Source of the DNA: Prevotellaceae bacterium
Lineage (GTDB): Bacteria > Bacteroidota > Bacteroidia > Bacteroidales > UBA932
Length of the DNA stretch: 8,881 nucleotides
Assembly: GCA_031278495.1 (NCBI GenBank)
Contig: JAITKG010000067.1
Coordinates: 1 to 8,881, forward strand
Direction: 5' to 3'
Below the pieces are notes generated by a model that saw nothing but the letters and a program-made list of their open reading frames with translations, ran no database searches and was not told the origin of the DNA. This document shows positions 1 to 4,953 of the stretch, one piece after another; positions within the stretch are counted from its first letter, which is position 1; every line of letters begins with the position of its first letter. Both the position numbers and the translations under genes were made by a program.

Positions 1-79
1 AGTTGTTTAAACGCACGTTCCCGCGCTGAACCGGAAAATATTCCGCAATTTGATTGTATTGTTCTTGTGATAATTTCAT
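1..79 (-). CDS. IS5-like transposase, N-terminal fragment (runs off window)
   Basis: Twenty-six codons are visible from an ATG at 79 to the window edge. The peptide begins MKLSQEQYNQIAEYFPVQRG and continues NVRLNN. This pattern, a short helix with 'EQY..I..YFP' then 'QRGNVR', is how many IS5-family transposases of Bacteroidetes begin (the DUF4096-like N-terminal domain). If so, it would catalyse cut-and-paste movement of its element, but the DDE catalytic core lies outside the window. The frame is open to the edge, so it is truncated by the window and not necessarily broken. A TATATTTG box lies just upstream. No terminal inverted repeat could be fixed, so the element's end on this side is unknown. 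It could also be an orphan remnant. The family call rests on 26 residues and is moderate. Confidence 0.55.
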   Translation of the reverse strand, partial: MKLSQEQYNQIAEYFPVQRGNVRLNN

Positions 80-83
80 ACCG

Positions 84-91
84 CAAATATA
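84..91 (-). promoter_or_regulatory. possible -7 box before the transposase
   Basis: On the minus strand this reads TATATTTG, an exact match to the Bacteroidetes -7 consensus TAnnTTTG. No convincing TTTG lies about 19-21 nt further upstream. The box ends only 4 nt before the ATG, so transcription would start at about the start codon, giving a leaderless or near-leaderless message. Weak call. Confidence 0.25.
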
Positions 92-114
92 CAAAATTAT
101 GTGTTAACATACCC

Positions 115-249
115 TAGTCACATTAAATAATTATTCACATTAGCACATTAACCTGCGCCAGCCACATCTTCACATCTCCACATCTTCACATTAGCTTGCT
201 GCGCCAGCCCAATTAGTCACATTAAATAATTATTCACATTAGCACATTA
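115..249. repeat. nested short direct repeats, 36-bp pair plus smaller units
   Basis: A 36-bp sequence at 115-150 recurs without mismatch at 214-249, a period of 99 bp. Between the copies, an 11-mer (CTGCGCCAGCC) occurs at 153-163 and 199-209, and a 13-mer (CACATCTTCACAT) at 163-175 and 179-191. All are built from the words CACATTA and CACATCT, giving a layered structure. The block lies between the transposase fragment and the 3' end of purN and contains no reading frame of note. It may be expanding non-coding repeat DNA or debris at the edge of the insertion element. Function unknown. Confidence 0.85.
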
Positions 250-258
250 TTCATAAAT

Positions 259-840
259 CTACGCGTCCATCAATGAATTTGCCCATTCTTCGATGACGCG
301 CGGGAAATGTTGGTATTCGAGCCGGCGTACTTTTGCAGCTAATGTTTCCGGCGTGTCGCCGGGTGTGATGGCGCAAGCGGTTTGGAAAATAATTTTTCCG
401 CTGTCATATTCGCTGTTTACTTCGTGAATGGTAATACCCGATTCCCGCTCGCGGTTGGCAATCACGGCGCGGTGTACGTGCATTCCGTACATTCCCTTTC
501 CACCGTAAGCAGGCAATAATGCCGGGTGGATATTCAAAATCCGGTGCGGGAAAAGTTGTATCAACCTGTCCGGCGCCAGCCACAGGAAACCCGCAAGAAC
601 AATAGCGTCTATGCGGTATTCCTGCAATTTTTCCAGCACATTTCCGGTATGGTAAAAATCGTTTCGGTTGAAAATGTGCACCGGAATACCTGCCCGTTGC
701 GCCCGTTCAATCGCGCCGGCATGCGGGTTATTGGCAAATACCGCCCCTACGGTTATATTTTTTGTTGGCGGGTTAAAATAATTGATAATATTTTCCACAT
801 TGGTTCCGGCGCCGGAAGCGAATAAGGCAAGAATAAACAT
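259..840 (-). CDS. purN: phosphoribosylglycinamide formyltransferase (GAR transformylase)
   Basis: This cytosolic enzyme transfers the formyl group of 10-formyltetrahydrofolate to GAR, giving formyl-GAR, the third step of de novo purine synthesis. Counting from the chosen start, the protein has 193 residues. It shows the N-terminal phosphate-binding strand-loop (FASGAGTN, residues 7-14), the catalytic segment NIHPALLP with Asn103 and His105, and Asp146 in EYDSGKII. Together these are the Asn-His-Asp triad of PurN. The frame extends upstream to an ATG at 879, but the extra 13 residues are not family-like, and a promoter-like site at 890-920 would place the transcript start close to 879. The ATG at 840 is therefore preferred. 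The gene diverges from acpP, an arrangement I recall from other Bacteroidales. No sign of damage. Confidence 0.95.
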   Translation of the reverse strand: MFILALFASGAGTNVENIINYFNPPTKNITVGAVFANNPHAGAIERAQRAGIPVHIFNRNDFYHTGNVLEKLQEYRIDAIVLAGFLWLAPDRLIQLFPHRILNIHPALLPAYGGKGMYGMHVHRAVIANRERESGITIHEVNSEYDSGKIIFQTACAITPGDTPETLAAKVRRLEYQHFPRVIEEWANSLMDA

Positions 841-884
841 AGGATTGGTTTTCAGTTGTCTAATAAATAAAATAATCAAAAAAC

Positions 885-915
885 TTTGTCAAAATTAAAA
901 AAAATATTACTTTTG
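885..915 (+). promoter_or_regulatory. promoter P1 of acpP-fabF
   Basis: TTTG (885-888), exactly 19 nt, then TACTTTTG (908-915) matches the Bacteroidetes promoter consensus TTTG-N19-TAnnTTTG in every fixed position. Transcription would start near 921, leaving a 5' leader of about 115 nt before acpP. The -33 box lies beside the divergent purN promoter. Confidence 0.75.
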
Positions 916-920
916 TACAA
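890..920 (-). promoter_or_regulatory. promoter of purN, overlapping acpP P1
   Basis: On the minus strand, TAATTTTG (890-897) matches TAnnTTTG, and a TTG lies at 918-920, about 20 nt upstream. The predicted start near 883 would give purN a leader of roughly 43 nt. The site occupies almost the same base pairs as acpP P1 on the other strand. Confidence 0.5.
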
Positions 921-939
921 TAAAAAAATGATAAAAAAT

Positions 940-970
940 TTTGTCATATCGGAAATATGTATTTTCTTTG
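940..970 (+). promoter_or_regulatory. possible second promoter P2 of acpP-fabF
   Basis: TTTG (940-943), 19 nt, then TTTCTTTG (963-970), which differs from TAnnTTTG at one fixed position. The box is followed by CA, giving the 'CTTTGCA' ending seen at several other sites in this window. It would give a leader of about 60 nt. Confidence 0.45.
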
Positions 971-1035
971 CAGCCGCAAATGAAAAAAATTTAAATAAAA
1001 ATTAACTAAATTTATTAACTAAAAATTTAATTATT

Positions 1036-1272
1036 ATGGCAGATGTAGCATCGAAAGTAAAAGCAATTATCGTAGATAAGTTAGGTGTTGATGAAAATGA
1101 AGTAACTCCTACGGCGAGTTTTACCAATGACCTTGGCGCAGATTCCCTCGATACGGTGGAACTGATTATGGAATTTGAAAAAGAATTCAACATCACTATT
1201 CCCGATGAGAATGCGGAAAAAATCAGCACGGTAGGCGACGCTATTGCTTATGTAGAGCAAAACGCAAAATAG
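1036..1272 (+). CDS. acpP: acyl carrier protein
   Basis: A 78-residue acidic four-helix protein that carries growing acyl chains on a 4'-phosphopantetheine arm in the cytosol and hands them to the FAS II enzymes. The attachment site is the serine of the classic DSL motif (GADSLDTVELIM), Ser37 with Met counted as 1. Helix II (DSLDTVELIMEFEKEF) and the following IPDENAEKI segment are typical. Length is the usual one for AcpP. The leader before the ATG is nearly pure A/T with no Shine-Dalgarno, common for Bacteroidetes. fabF follows after 42 nt on the same strand, so the two almost certainly share a transcript. Two promoter-like sites lie upstream (885-915 and 940-970). Confidence 0.98.
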   Translation: MADVASKVKAIIVDKLGVDENEVTPTASFTNDLGADSLDTVELIMEFEKEFNITIPDENAEKISTVGDAIAYVEQNAK

Positions 1273-1314
1273 CCCCGCCGCCTGCCGCAGGATAGTATTA
1301 ACGAAATTTAATGT

Positions 1315-2565
1315 ATGGAATTAAAGCGTGTTGTTGTTACCGGTCTTGGCACGGTCAATCCGTTAGGGAATAATGTAAATGAATATTTTACCAATCTTCT
1401 GGCGGGAGTGAGCGGCACTGAATTGATAACCTCATTTGATACCACACTTTTCAAAACAAAGTTCGCCTGCGTAGTGAAAAATTACGATCCGTCCGCTTTC
1501 GGGCTTGACCGTAAGGAAGCGCGCAAGCTGGACTTGTATGCGCAATACGCCATGGCCGCTGCCGGCGAAGCCATACAGGATGCAGGTATTGACGCTGGGG
1601 TCATCAACCACGACCGCGTGGGCGTTATCTGGGCTTCCGGTATTGGCGGCATACAAACATTTTTTGAAGAAGTAAAGGGTTATGTGCTGGGTAATTTTAT
1701 GCCGCGTTACAATCCGTTTTTTGTTCCTAAAATGATTTCCGACATCGCCGCCGGGCATATTTCCATGAAATATGGTTTCCGGGGTCCAAATTACGGCACG
1801 GTGTCTGCCTGCGCTTCTTCCACTACCGCCATGTGCGATGCGTTTAACCTTATCCGCTTGGGCAAGGCGAATGCTATTGTGGTCGGCGGCTCGGAAGCCG
1901 CCGTAACCGAACCGGGTATCGGGGGGTTTAATTCAGCGCAGGCATTGTCTACCAACAACGAAAATTACAAAACCGCCTCGCGCCCGTTTGACAAAACGCG
2001 CGACGGCTTTGTAATGGGCGAAGGCGGCGCCGGTTTGGTGTTTGAAGAATATGAACACGCCAAAGCGCGCGGCGCAAAAACCTATGCCGAAGTTATCGGC
2101 GGCGGCATGTCGGCGGATGCTTTCCATATCACCGCTTCGCACCCCGAAGGGCTGGGCGCTATCCTGGCGATGAAAGCCGCATTGGAAGACGCTGCCCTGC
2201 GCCCCGAAGACATAGATTATATCAACGTACACGGCACTTCCACTCCGCTGGGCGACCCGGCGGAACTGAAAGCGGTAAAAGCAGTGTTTGGCGAACAGGC
2301 GTATAAGTTAAACATCAGTTCGACCAAATCCATGACCGGACACTTATTGGGCGCAGCGGGCGCGGTAGAAGCATTAGCCTGTATTTGCGCTATCCAAAAG
2401 AGCGCAATTCCCCCTACCATCAACTTTGAAACGGAAGACGAAGAAATCGACTATAAACTCAACTTGACGTTTAATAAAGCACAACCGCGCGAAGTAAACA
2501 TCGCCTTGAGCAATACGTTTGGTTTCGGGGGACACAATGCGTCTATTATCTTGAAAAAGATTTAA
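1315..2565 (+). CDS. fabF: beta-ketoacyl-ACP synthase II
   Basis: A 416-residue condensing enzyme that joins malonyl-ACP to acyl-ACP in fatty-acid elongation, releasing CO2. It has the thiolase fold of KAS II enzymes. The Cys-His-His triad is visible: Cys166 in TVSACASS, His306 in NVHGTSTPLGD and His343 in TKSMTGHLLGAAGA, with the conserved Lys338 in the same loop. The glycine-rich C-terminus SNTFGFGGHNAS is also typical. Full length and intact. It lies 42 nt after acpP, its substrate carrier, in the usual acpP-fabF pair. In many Bacteroidales the next gene is rnc (ribonuclease III); here none follows before the tRNA. FabB is the main alternative, but length and pairing with acpP favour FabF. 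Confidence 0.97.
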   Translation: MELKRVVVTGLGTVNPLGNNVNEYFTNLLAGVSGTELITSFDTTLFKTKFACVVKNYDPSAFGLDRKEARKLDLYAQYAMAAAGEAIQDAGIDAGVINHDRVGVIWASGIGGIQTFFEEVKGYVLGNFMPRYNPFFVPKMISDIAAGHISMKYGFRGPNYGTVSACASSTTAMCDAFNLIRLGKANAIVVGGSEAAVTEPGIGGFNSAQALSTNNENYKTASRPFDKTRDGFVMGEGGAGLVFEEYEHAKARGAKTYAEVIGGGMSADAFHITASHPEGLGAILAMKAALEDAALRPEDIDYINVHGTSTPLGDPAELKAVKAVFGEQAYKLNISSTKSMTGHLLGAAGAVEALACICAIQKSAIPPTINFETEDEEIDYKLNLTFNKAQPREVNIALSNTFGFGGHNASIILKKI

Positions 2566-2595
2566 GGTATTTCACCATCATTAAAAGGAGTTGTT

Positions 2596-2649
2596 ATGAA
2601 AATAGCAACTTTTTTTGTTGTAGCGATACCGACTTTCTGTGGCGGCTAA
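2596..2649 (+). CDS. tiny ORF with strong ribosome-binding site (17 aa, doubtful)
   Basis: ATG to TAA encodes MKIATFFVVAIPTFCGG. It is preceded by AAAGGAG at 2584-2590, 5 nt before the ATG. That is an unusually good Shine-Dalgarno for this genome, where acpP, tyrS and hisS show none. The peptide is short and hydrophobic. Its second half is made by an imperfect stem-loop (2620-2663), so the frame may be an accident of a palindromic element. A leader-type peptide after fabF is possible, but I see no gene it would regulate other than tRNA-His. Unrecognised. Confidence 0.2.
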   Translation: MKIATFFVVAIPTFCGG

Positions 2650-2663
2650 AAAAACCGCGCTAC
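2620..2663. repeat. imperfect stem-loop between fabF and tRNA-His
   Basis: GTAGCG (2620-2625) can pair with CGCTAC (2658-2663). Inside, CGG (2643-2645) can pair with CCG (2655-2657) around an A-rich loop. There is no T-run after the stem on the plus strand, so it is not an obvious intrinsic terminator for fabF. It may be a small palindromic repeat element that has partly decayed. Confidence 0.35.
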
Positions 2664-2691
2664 CCGCAAATGGAATATTTAATTTTTTTTG

Positions 2692-2699
2692 TATCTTTG
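2692..2699 (+). promoter_or_regulatory. -7 box of the tRNA-His promoter
   Basis: TATCTTTG followed by CA is an exact TAnnTTTG match, about 30 nt before the tRNA. At the expected -33 position only AATG (2669-2672) is found, a half match. The same TATCTTTGCA string stands before tyrS. Confidence 0.5.
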
Positions 2700-2728
2700 C
2701 ACGCCGTTTGAAAAAAACAGGCGTATAT

Positions 2729-2803
2729 GGTGATCGTAGCTCAGTTGGTTAGAGCGCCAGATTGTGGCTCTGGAGGTCGTGGGTTCGAATCCCATCTTTC
2801 ACC
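2729..2803 (+). tRNA. tRNA-His (anticodon GTG)
   Basis: A full cloverleaf is present. The D-stem is GCTC/GAGC (2739-2742, 2752-2755). The anticodon stem CCAGA/TCTGG (2757-2761, 2769-2773) encloses TTGTGGC with GTG at 2764-2766. The T-arm is GTGGG-TTCGAAT-CCCAT (2779-2795). G1 is at 2730. The G at 2729 can serve as the extra G-1 that marks histidine tRNAs and faces C73 at 2803. CCA is not encoded (the next bases are CTT), so it would be added after transcription. The acceptor stem GTGATCG/CTTTCAC has two non-pairs, 5:68 (T-T) and 6:67 (C-T). HisRS, its charging enzyme, is encoded about 4 kb downstream. Confidence 0.95.
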
Positions 2804-2985
2804 CTTGCGATATTTAATATGTTGTAAATCATTGTGTTTCTAAGTACTTTGGTTGTAGTTCAATCATTTGGTCAATCAAATTTTGCTACAATGACAAAGA
2901 AAAATTACAGCGTTTCCAAACTTTACCCAACCGACATTTTTTCGGCATCCATCAATTGGTTTAATACTCCGTCGCTCATATTTTT

Positions 2986-3018
2986 TTTGGTGTTTTAATG
3001 TTATTTTTTATACCTTTG
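2986..3018 (+). promoter_or_regulatory. promoter before the 39-aa ORF
   Basis: TTTG (2986-2989), 21 nt, then TACCTTTG (3011-3018), an exact TAnnTTTG match followed by CA. The spacing is slightly longer than the usual 19-20. The box ends 16 nt before the ATG at 3035, so a short leader is predicted. Confidence 0.45.
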
Positions 3019-3034
3019 CAAAAATGTTTTAAAC

Positions 3035-3154
3035 ATGGATTTATCGGTTAAAATATTATTTGGTTCGTGGTTAGTATTTGCCATTTTTATAAGTGGCTTG
3101 TCTATCCTTGACAAAATCTATAATTACTTTCATAAGGATAAAACTACTCAATAA
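3035..3154 (+). CDS. candidate small membrane protein (39 aa)
   Basis: ATG to TAA encodes a 39-residue peptide. A hydrophobic stretch at residues 7-25 (ILFGSWLVFAIFISGLSIL) is long enough for one membrane helix. A short, basic, polar tail follows (DKIYNYFHKDKTTQ). A consensus-like promoter lies immediately upstream (2986-3018), which is the main reason to think it is expressed. No family is recognised. Small single-helix proteins include regulators of membrane complexes and type I toxins, but nothing here decides between these or excludes chance in AT-rich DNA. Confidence 0.4.
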   Translation: MDLSVKILFGSWLVFAIFISGLSILDKIYNYFHKDKTTQ

Positions 3155-3202
3155 AATCATTTTTGTTTTTTTATTTCCAACCGTTTTTTTGTTTCTATTT
3201 CT

Positions 3203-3523
3203 CTAATCATTTGTCGGCTCATCGTTAAAAACTCCGATAGCAGCGTTGTTGTTCGGTCTATGCGGAAGCCCATATATTTGCTCACAGATAAAAGCCACGC
3301 TGTAAAATTCGGCGTCAATATCCCTGTTCCCATCATTATCCATACGTGCTTTTTCGAATTCCTTTTCCTTGCCCTGCAATTCGACGGCTTCCTGTTTTAC
3401 GCGGGCGAGGATTTTATTTACATCGCCCGTGTAGCCTATCCGGTGCAATGTCTCTACATTATCCGATGTTAGAAATTCATTTACCATAACCAATTTTACC
3501 CGCAGTATTGATATGGATTTCAT
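3203..3523 (-). CDS. hypothetical protein, unrecognised, possibly a gene remnant
   Basis: A leftward frame ending in TAG at 3203. From the ATG at 3523 it encodes 106 residues; a second ATG at 3487 would give 94. The middle (about residues 30-75) is charged and probably helical (ILARVKQEAVELQGKEKEFE), and the C-terminus is rich in Asn, Asp and Pro. The same frame is open upstream to 3634 without any ATG, so the present ORF could be the tail of a longer, damaged gene. A RIGYTGDV string just before the helical part faintly recalls GIY-YIG/T5orf172-type domains, but no second motif supports this and I do not assign it. It stands alone, in opposite orientation to both neighbours. Confidence 0.4.
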   Translation of the reverse strand: MKSISILRVKLVMVNEFLTSDNVETLHRIGYTGDVNKILARVKQEAVELQGKEKEFEKARMDNDGNRDIDAEFYSVAFICEQIYGLPHRPNNNAAIGVFNDEPTND

Positions 3524-3573
3524 CAAAGAAAATAAATAAGCGTGCGACCAATTACCGGATAGGTTTGCATATT

Positions 3574-3585
3574 CATCTTTCGCCC
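3574..3585. repeat. near-copy of the tRNA-His 3' end
   Basis: CATCTTTCGCCC here matches CATCTTTCACCC at 2793-2804, the 3' end of tRNA-His, in 11 of 12 positions and in the same orientation. The pair brackets the gene-poor AT-rich stretch. This is the layout left by elements that integrate into a tRNA 3' end, though 12 bp is short for an attachment site and no integrase is present. Confidence 0.3.
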
Positions 3586-3635
3586 GGCAACTGTAACCGG
3601 AAATGACCGGCTCGTCCAGTGCCGCAAAAAAGTGC

Positions 3636-3643
3636 TATCTTTG
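3636..3643 (+). promoter_or_regulatory. -7 box of the tyrS promoter
   Basis: TATCTTTG followed by CA matches TAnnTTTG exactly, 20 nt before the tyrS start codon. No clear TTTG is found at the -33 position. It would drive tyrS and, through the overlapping genes, the next two ORFs. Confidence 0.55.
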
Positions 3644-3663
3644 CAAAGTTATAATTTATATAG

Positions 3664-4953
3664 ATGAAAAATTTTATAGAAGAGTTGCGGTGGCGCGGAA
3701 TGTTGCACGATGTAATGCCCGGAACGGAAGAATTACTGGCGAAGGAAATGGTTACGGCTTACGTGGGCATTGACCCGACAGCCGATTCGTTGCACATCGG
3801 GCATCTGGTAAGTATTATGATGCTGCGACGCCTGCAACTGTGCGGGCATAAGCCGCTGGCGGTGCTGGGCGGCGCGACCGGCATGATTGGCGACCCGAGC
3901 ATGAAGTCGGCTGAGCGAAACCTGCTGGATGAAGAAACGCTGCGGAAAAATCAGGAAGGTATACAGCGGCAGTTGTACAAATTCCTCGATTTCACTTCCC
4001 CTGCGCCCAATGTAGCGGAAGTACTGAATAACTATGACTGGACAAAAGATTATACCTTCCTCTCATTCGCCCGCGACATCGGGAAGCATATCACCGTAAA
4101 TTATATGATGAGTAAGGATTCGGTGCGGAAGCGCATCAGCGGCGAAGAACGCGAGGGAATGTCATTCACCGAATTTACTTACCAGCTCTTGCAGGGCTAC
4201 GACTTTTTGCATTTATATGAAACCCGTAACTGCCGGCTGCAAATGGGCGGCAGCGACCAGTGGGGCAACATCACCACCGGCGCAGAGCTGATACGCCGCA
4301 AGTGCGGCGGCGAAGCCTTTGCGCTCACCTGCCCGCTCATCACCAAAGCCGGCGGGGGCAAGTTCGGGAAAACAGAGAGCGGCAATATCTGGCTTGACCC
4401 GCAACGCACGTCGCCCTACGCATTCTACCAGTTCTGGCTGAACACAGGCGACGAAGACGCCGAACGGTATATCAAAATCTTCACATTGCTCAGCCGCGAT
4501 GAAATCGAAACGCTGGTTGCCGCGCACGCCGCCGCGCCGCATCTGCGTGAATTGCAAAAACGGCTGGCGCAGGAAATTACGTGCATGGTGCACTCCGAAG
4601 CCGGTTACCGGTCGGCAGTGGAAGCTTCGCAAATACTGTTCGGCAACGCCACTTCCGACGCCCTGCAAAAACTCGGCGAGCAAACATTTTTGGAAGTGTT
4701 CGACGGCGTGCCGGTGTTCGATATCGACCGTGCGGCGTTGCCGCAAAACATTGTGGAACTGTTGGCTGTAACCGCGCCGGTATTCCCGTCCAAAGGCGAA
4801 TGCCGCAAAATGATACAGGGCGGCGGCGTCAGCCTGAACAAAGAAAAAACCGCCGACATAAACCTTCCCGTAACTGCCGACCGGTTGATTAACGGGAAAT
4901 ACCTCTTAATACAAAAAGGCAAAAAAAACTACTTTATCCTCCGTGCAAAATGA
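3664..4953 (+). CDS. tyrS: tyrosyl-tRNA synthetase
   Basis: This class I synthetase attaches tyrosine to tRNA-Tyr in the cytosol. Its 429 residues are a normal TyrRS length. The Rossmann catalytic domain carries HIGH (44-47) in DSLHIGHLVS. Tyrosine-binding elements follow: YQLLQGYDF (173-181) and GGSDQWGN (195-202). KFGKT (233-237) stands in the place of the KMSKS loop, the usual bacterial TyrRS form. The C-terminal S4-like RNA-binding domain is at roughly 362-429 (PSKGECRKMIQGGGVSLN). The start is preceded by an AT-rich leader without a Shine-Dalgarno; the TATCTTTG box lies 20 nt upstream. Its stop codon overlaps the next gene's start in ATGA (4950-4953), so translation of the next ORF is probably coupled. 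Intact. Confidence 0.97.
   Translation: MKNFIEELRWRGMLHDVMPGTEELLAKEMVTAYVGIDPTADSLHIGHLVSIMMLRRLQLCGHKPLAVLGGATGMIGDPSMKSAERNLLDEETLRKNQEGIQRQLYKFLDFTSPAPNVAEVLNNYDWTKDYTFLSFARDIGKHITVNYMMSKDSVRKRISGEEREGMSFTEFTYQLLQGYDFLHLYETRNCRLQMGGSDQWGNITTGAELIRRKCGGEAFALTCPLITKAGGGKFGKTESGNIWLDPQRTSPYAFYQFWLNTGDEDAERYIKIFTLLSRDEIETLVAAHAAAPHLRELQKRLAQEITCMVHSEAGYRSAVEASQILFGNATSDALQKLGEQTFLEVFDGVPVFDIDRAALPQNIVELLAVTAPVFPSKGECRKMIQGGGVSLNKEKTADINLPVTADRLINGKYLLIQKGKKNYFILRAK

Larger units (their letters stand above)
2805..3202. other. AT-rich stretch, mostly without recognisable genes
   Basis: About 400 bp between tRNA-His and the leftward ORF at 3203. It is clearly richer in A/T than the flanking genes. 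It holds one candidate small membrane-peptide gene with its own promoter-like site (3011-3154). The rest contains only short frames broken by stops on both strands, with no recognisable domain. It may be the remains of inserted DNA. Confidence 0.6.

Noticed and set aside
841..879. Upstream ATG at 879 as the purN start
   Set aside because: It adds 13 residues not found in the family, and the predicted transcript start lies almost on it; the ATG at 840 begins right at the conserved first strand.
2642..2658. Intrinsic terminator for fabF
   Set aside because: The stem is only 3-4 bp and the A-run lies in the loop; no T-run follows on the plus strand.
2923..2979. Leftward 18-aa frame MSDGVLNQLMDAEKMSVG, with further protein-like fragments beyond its stop
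   Set aside because: It has a gene-remnant feel, but fragments are short, broken by stops and match no family I can name, so a pseudogene call cannot be supported.
2891..2998. Forward 35-aa frame starting MTKKNYSVSKLYP
   Set aside because: No promoter-like site or ribosome-binding site upstream, and the end is made by a T-run; likely chance in AT-rich DNA.
3260..3472. Forward 70-aa frame opposite the leftward hypothetical ORF
   Set aside because: Fully inside the opposite frame, no promoter box or ribosome-binding site, and no family-like segment; one of the two must be a shadow and this one is the shorter.
4330..4380. Missing KMSKS motif in tyrosyl-tRNA synthetase as a sign of inactivation
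   Set aside because: KFGKT at this place is the normal bacterial TyrRS variant, so the enzyme looks active.
4213..4922. Long reverse and alternative frames inside tyrS, and similar ones inside fabF and hisS
   Set aside because: They are by-products of GC-rich codon use in genes with complete, conserved motifs on the plus strand.
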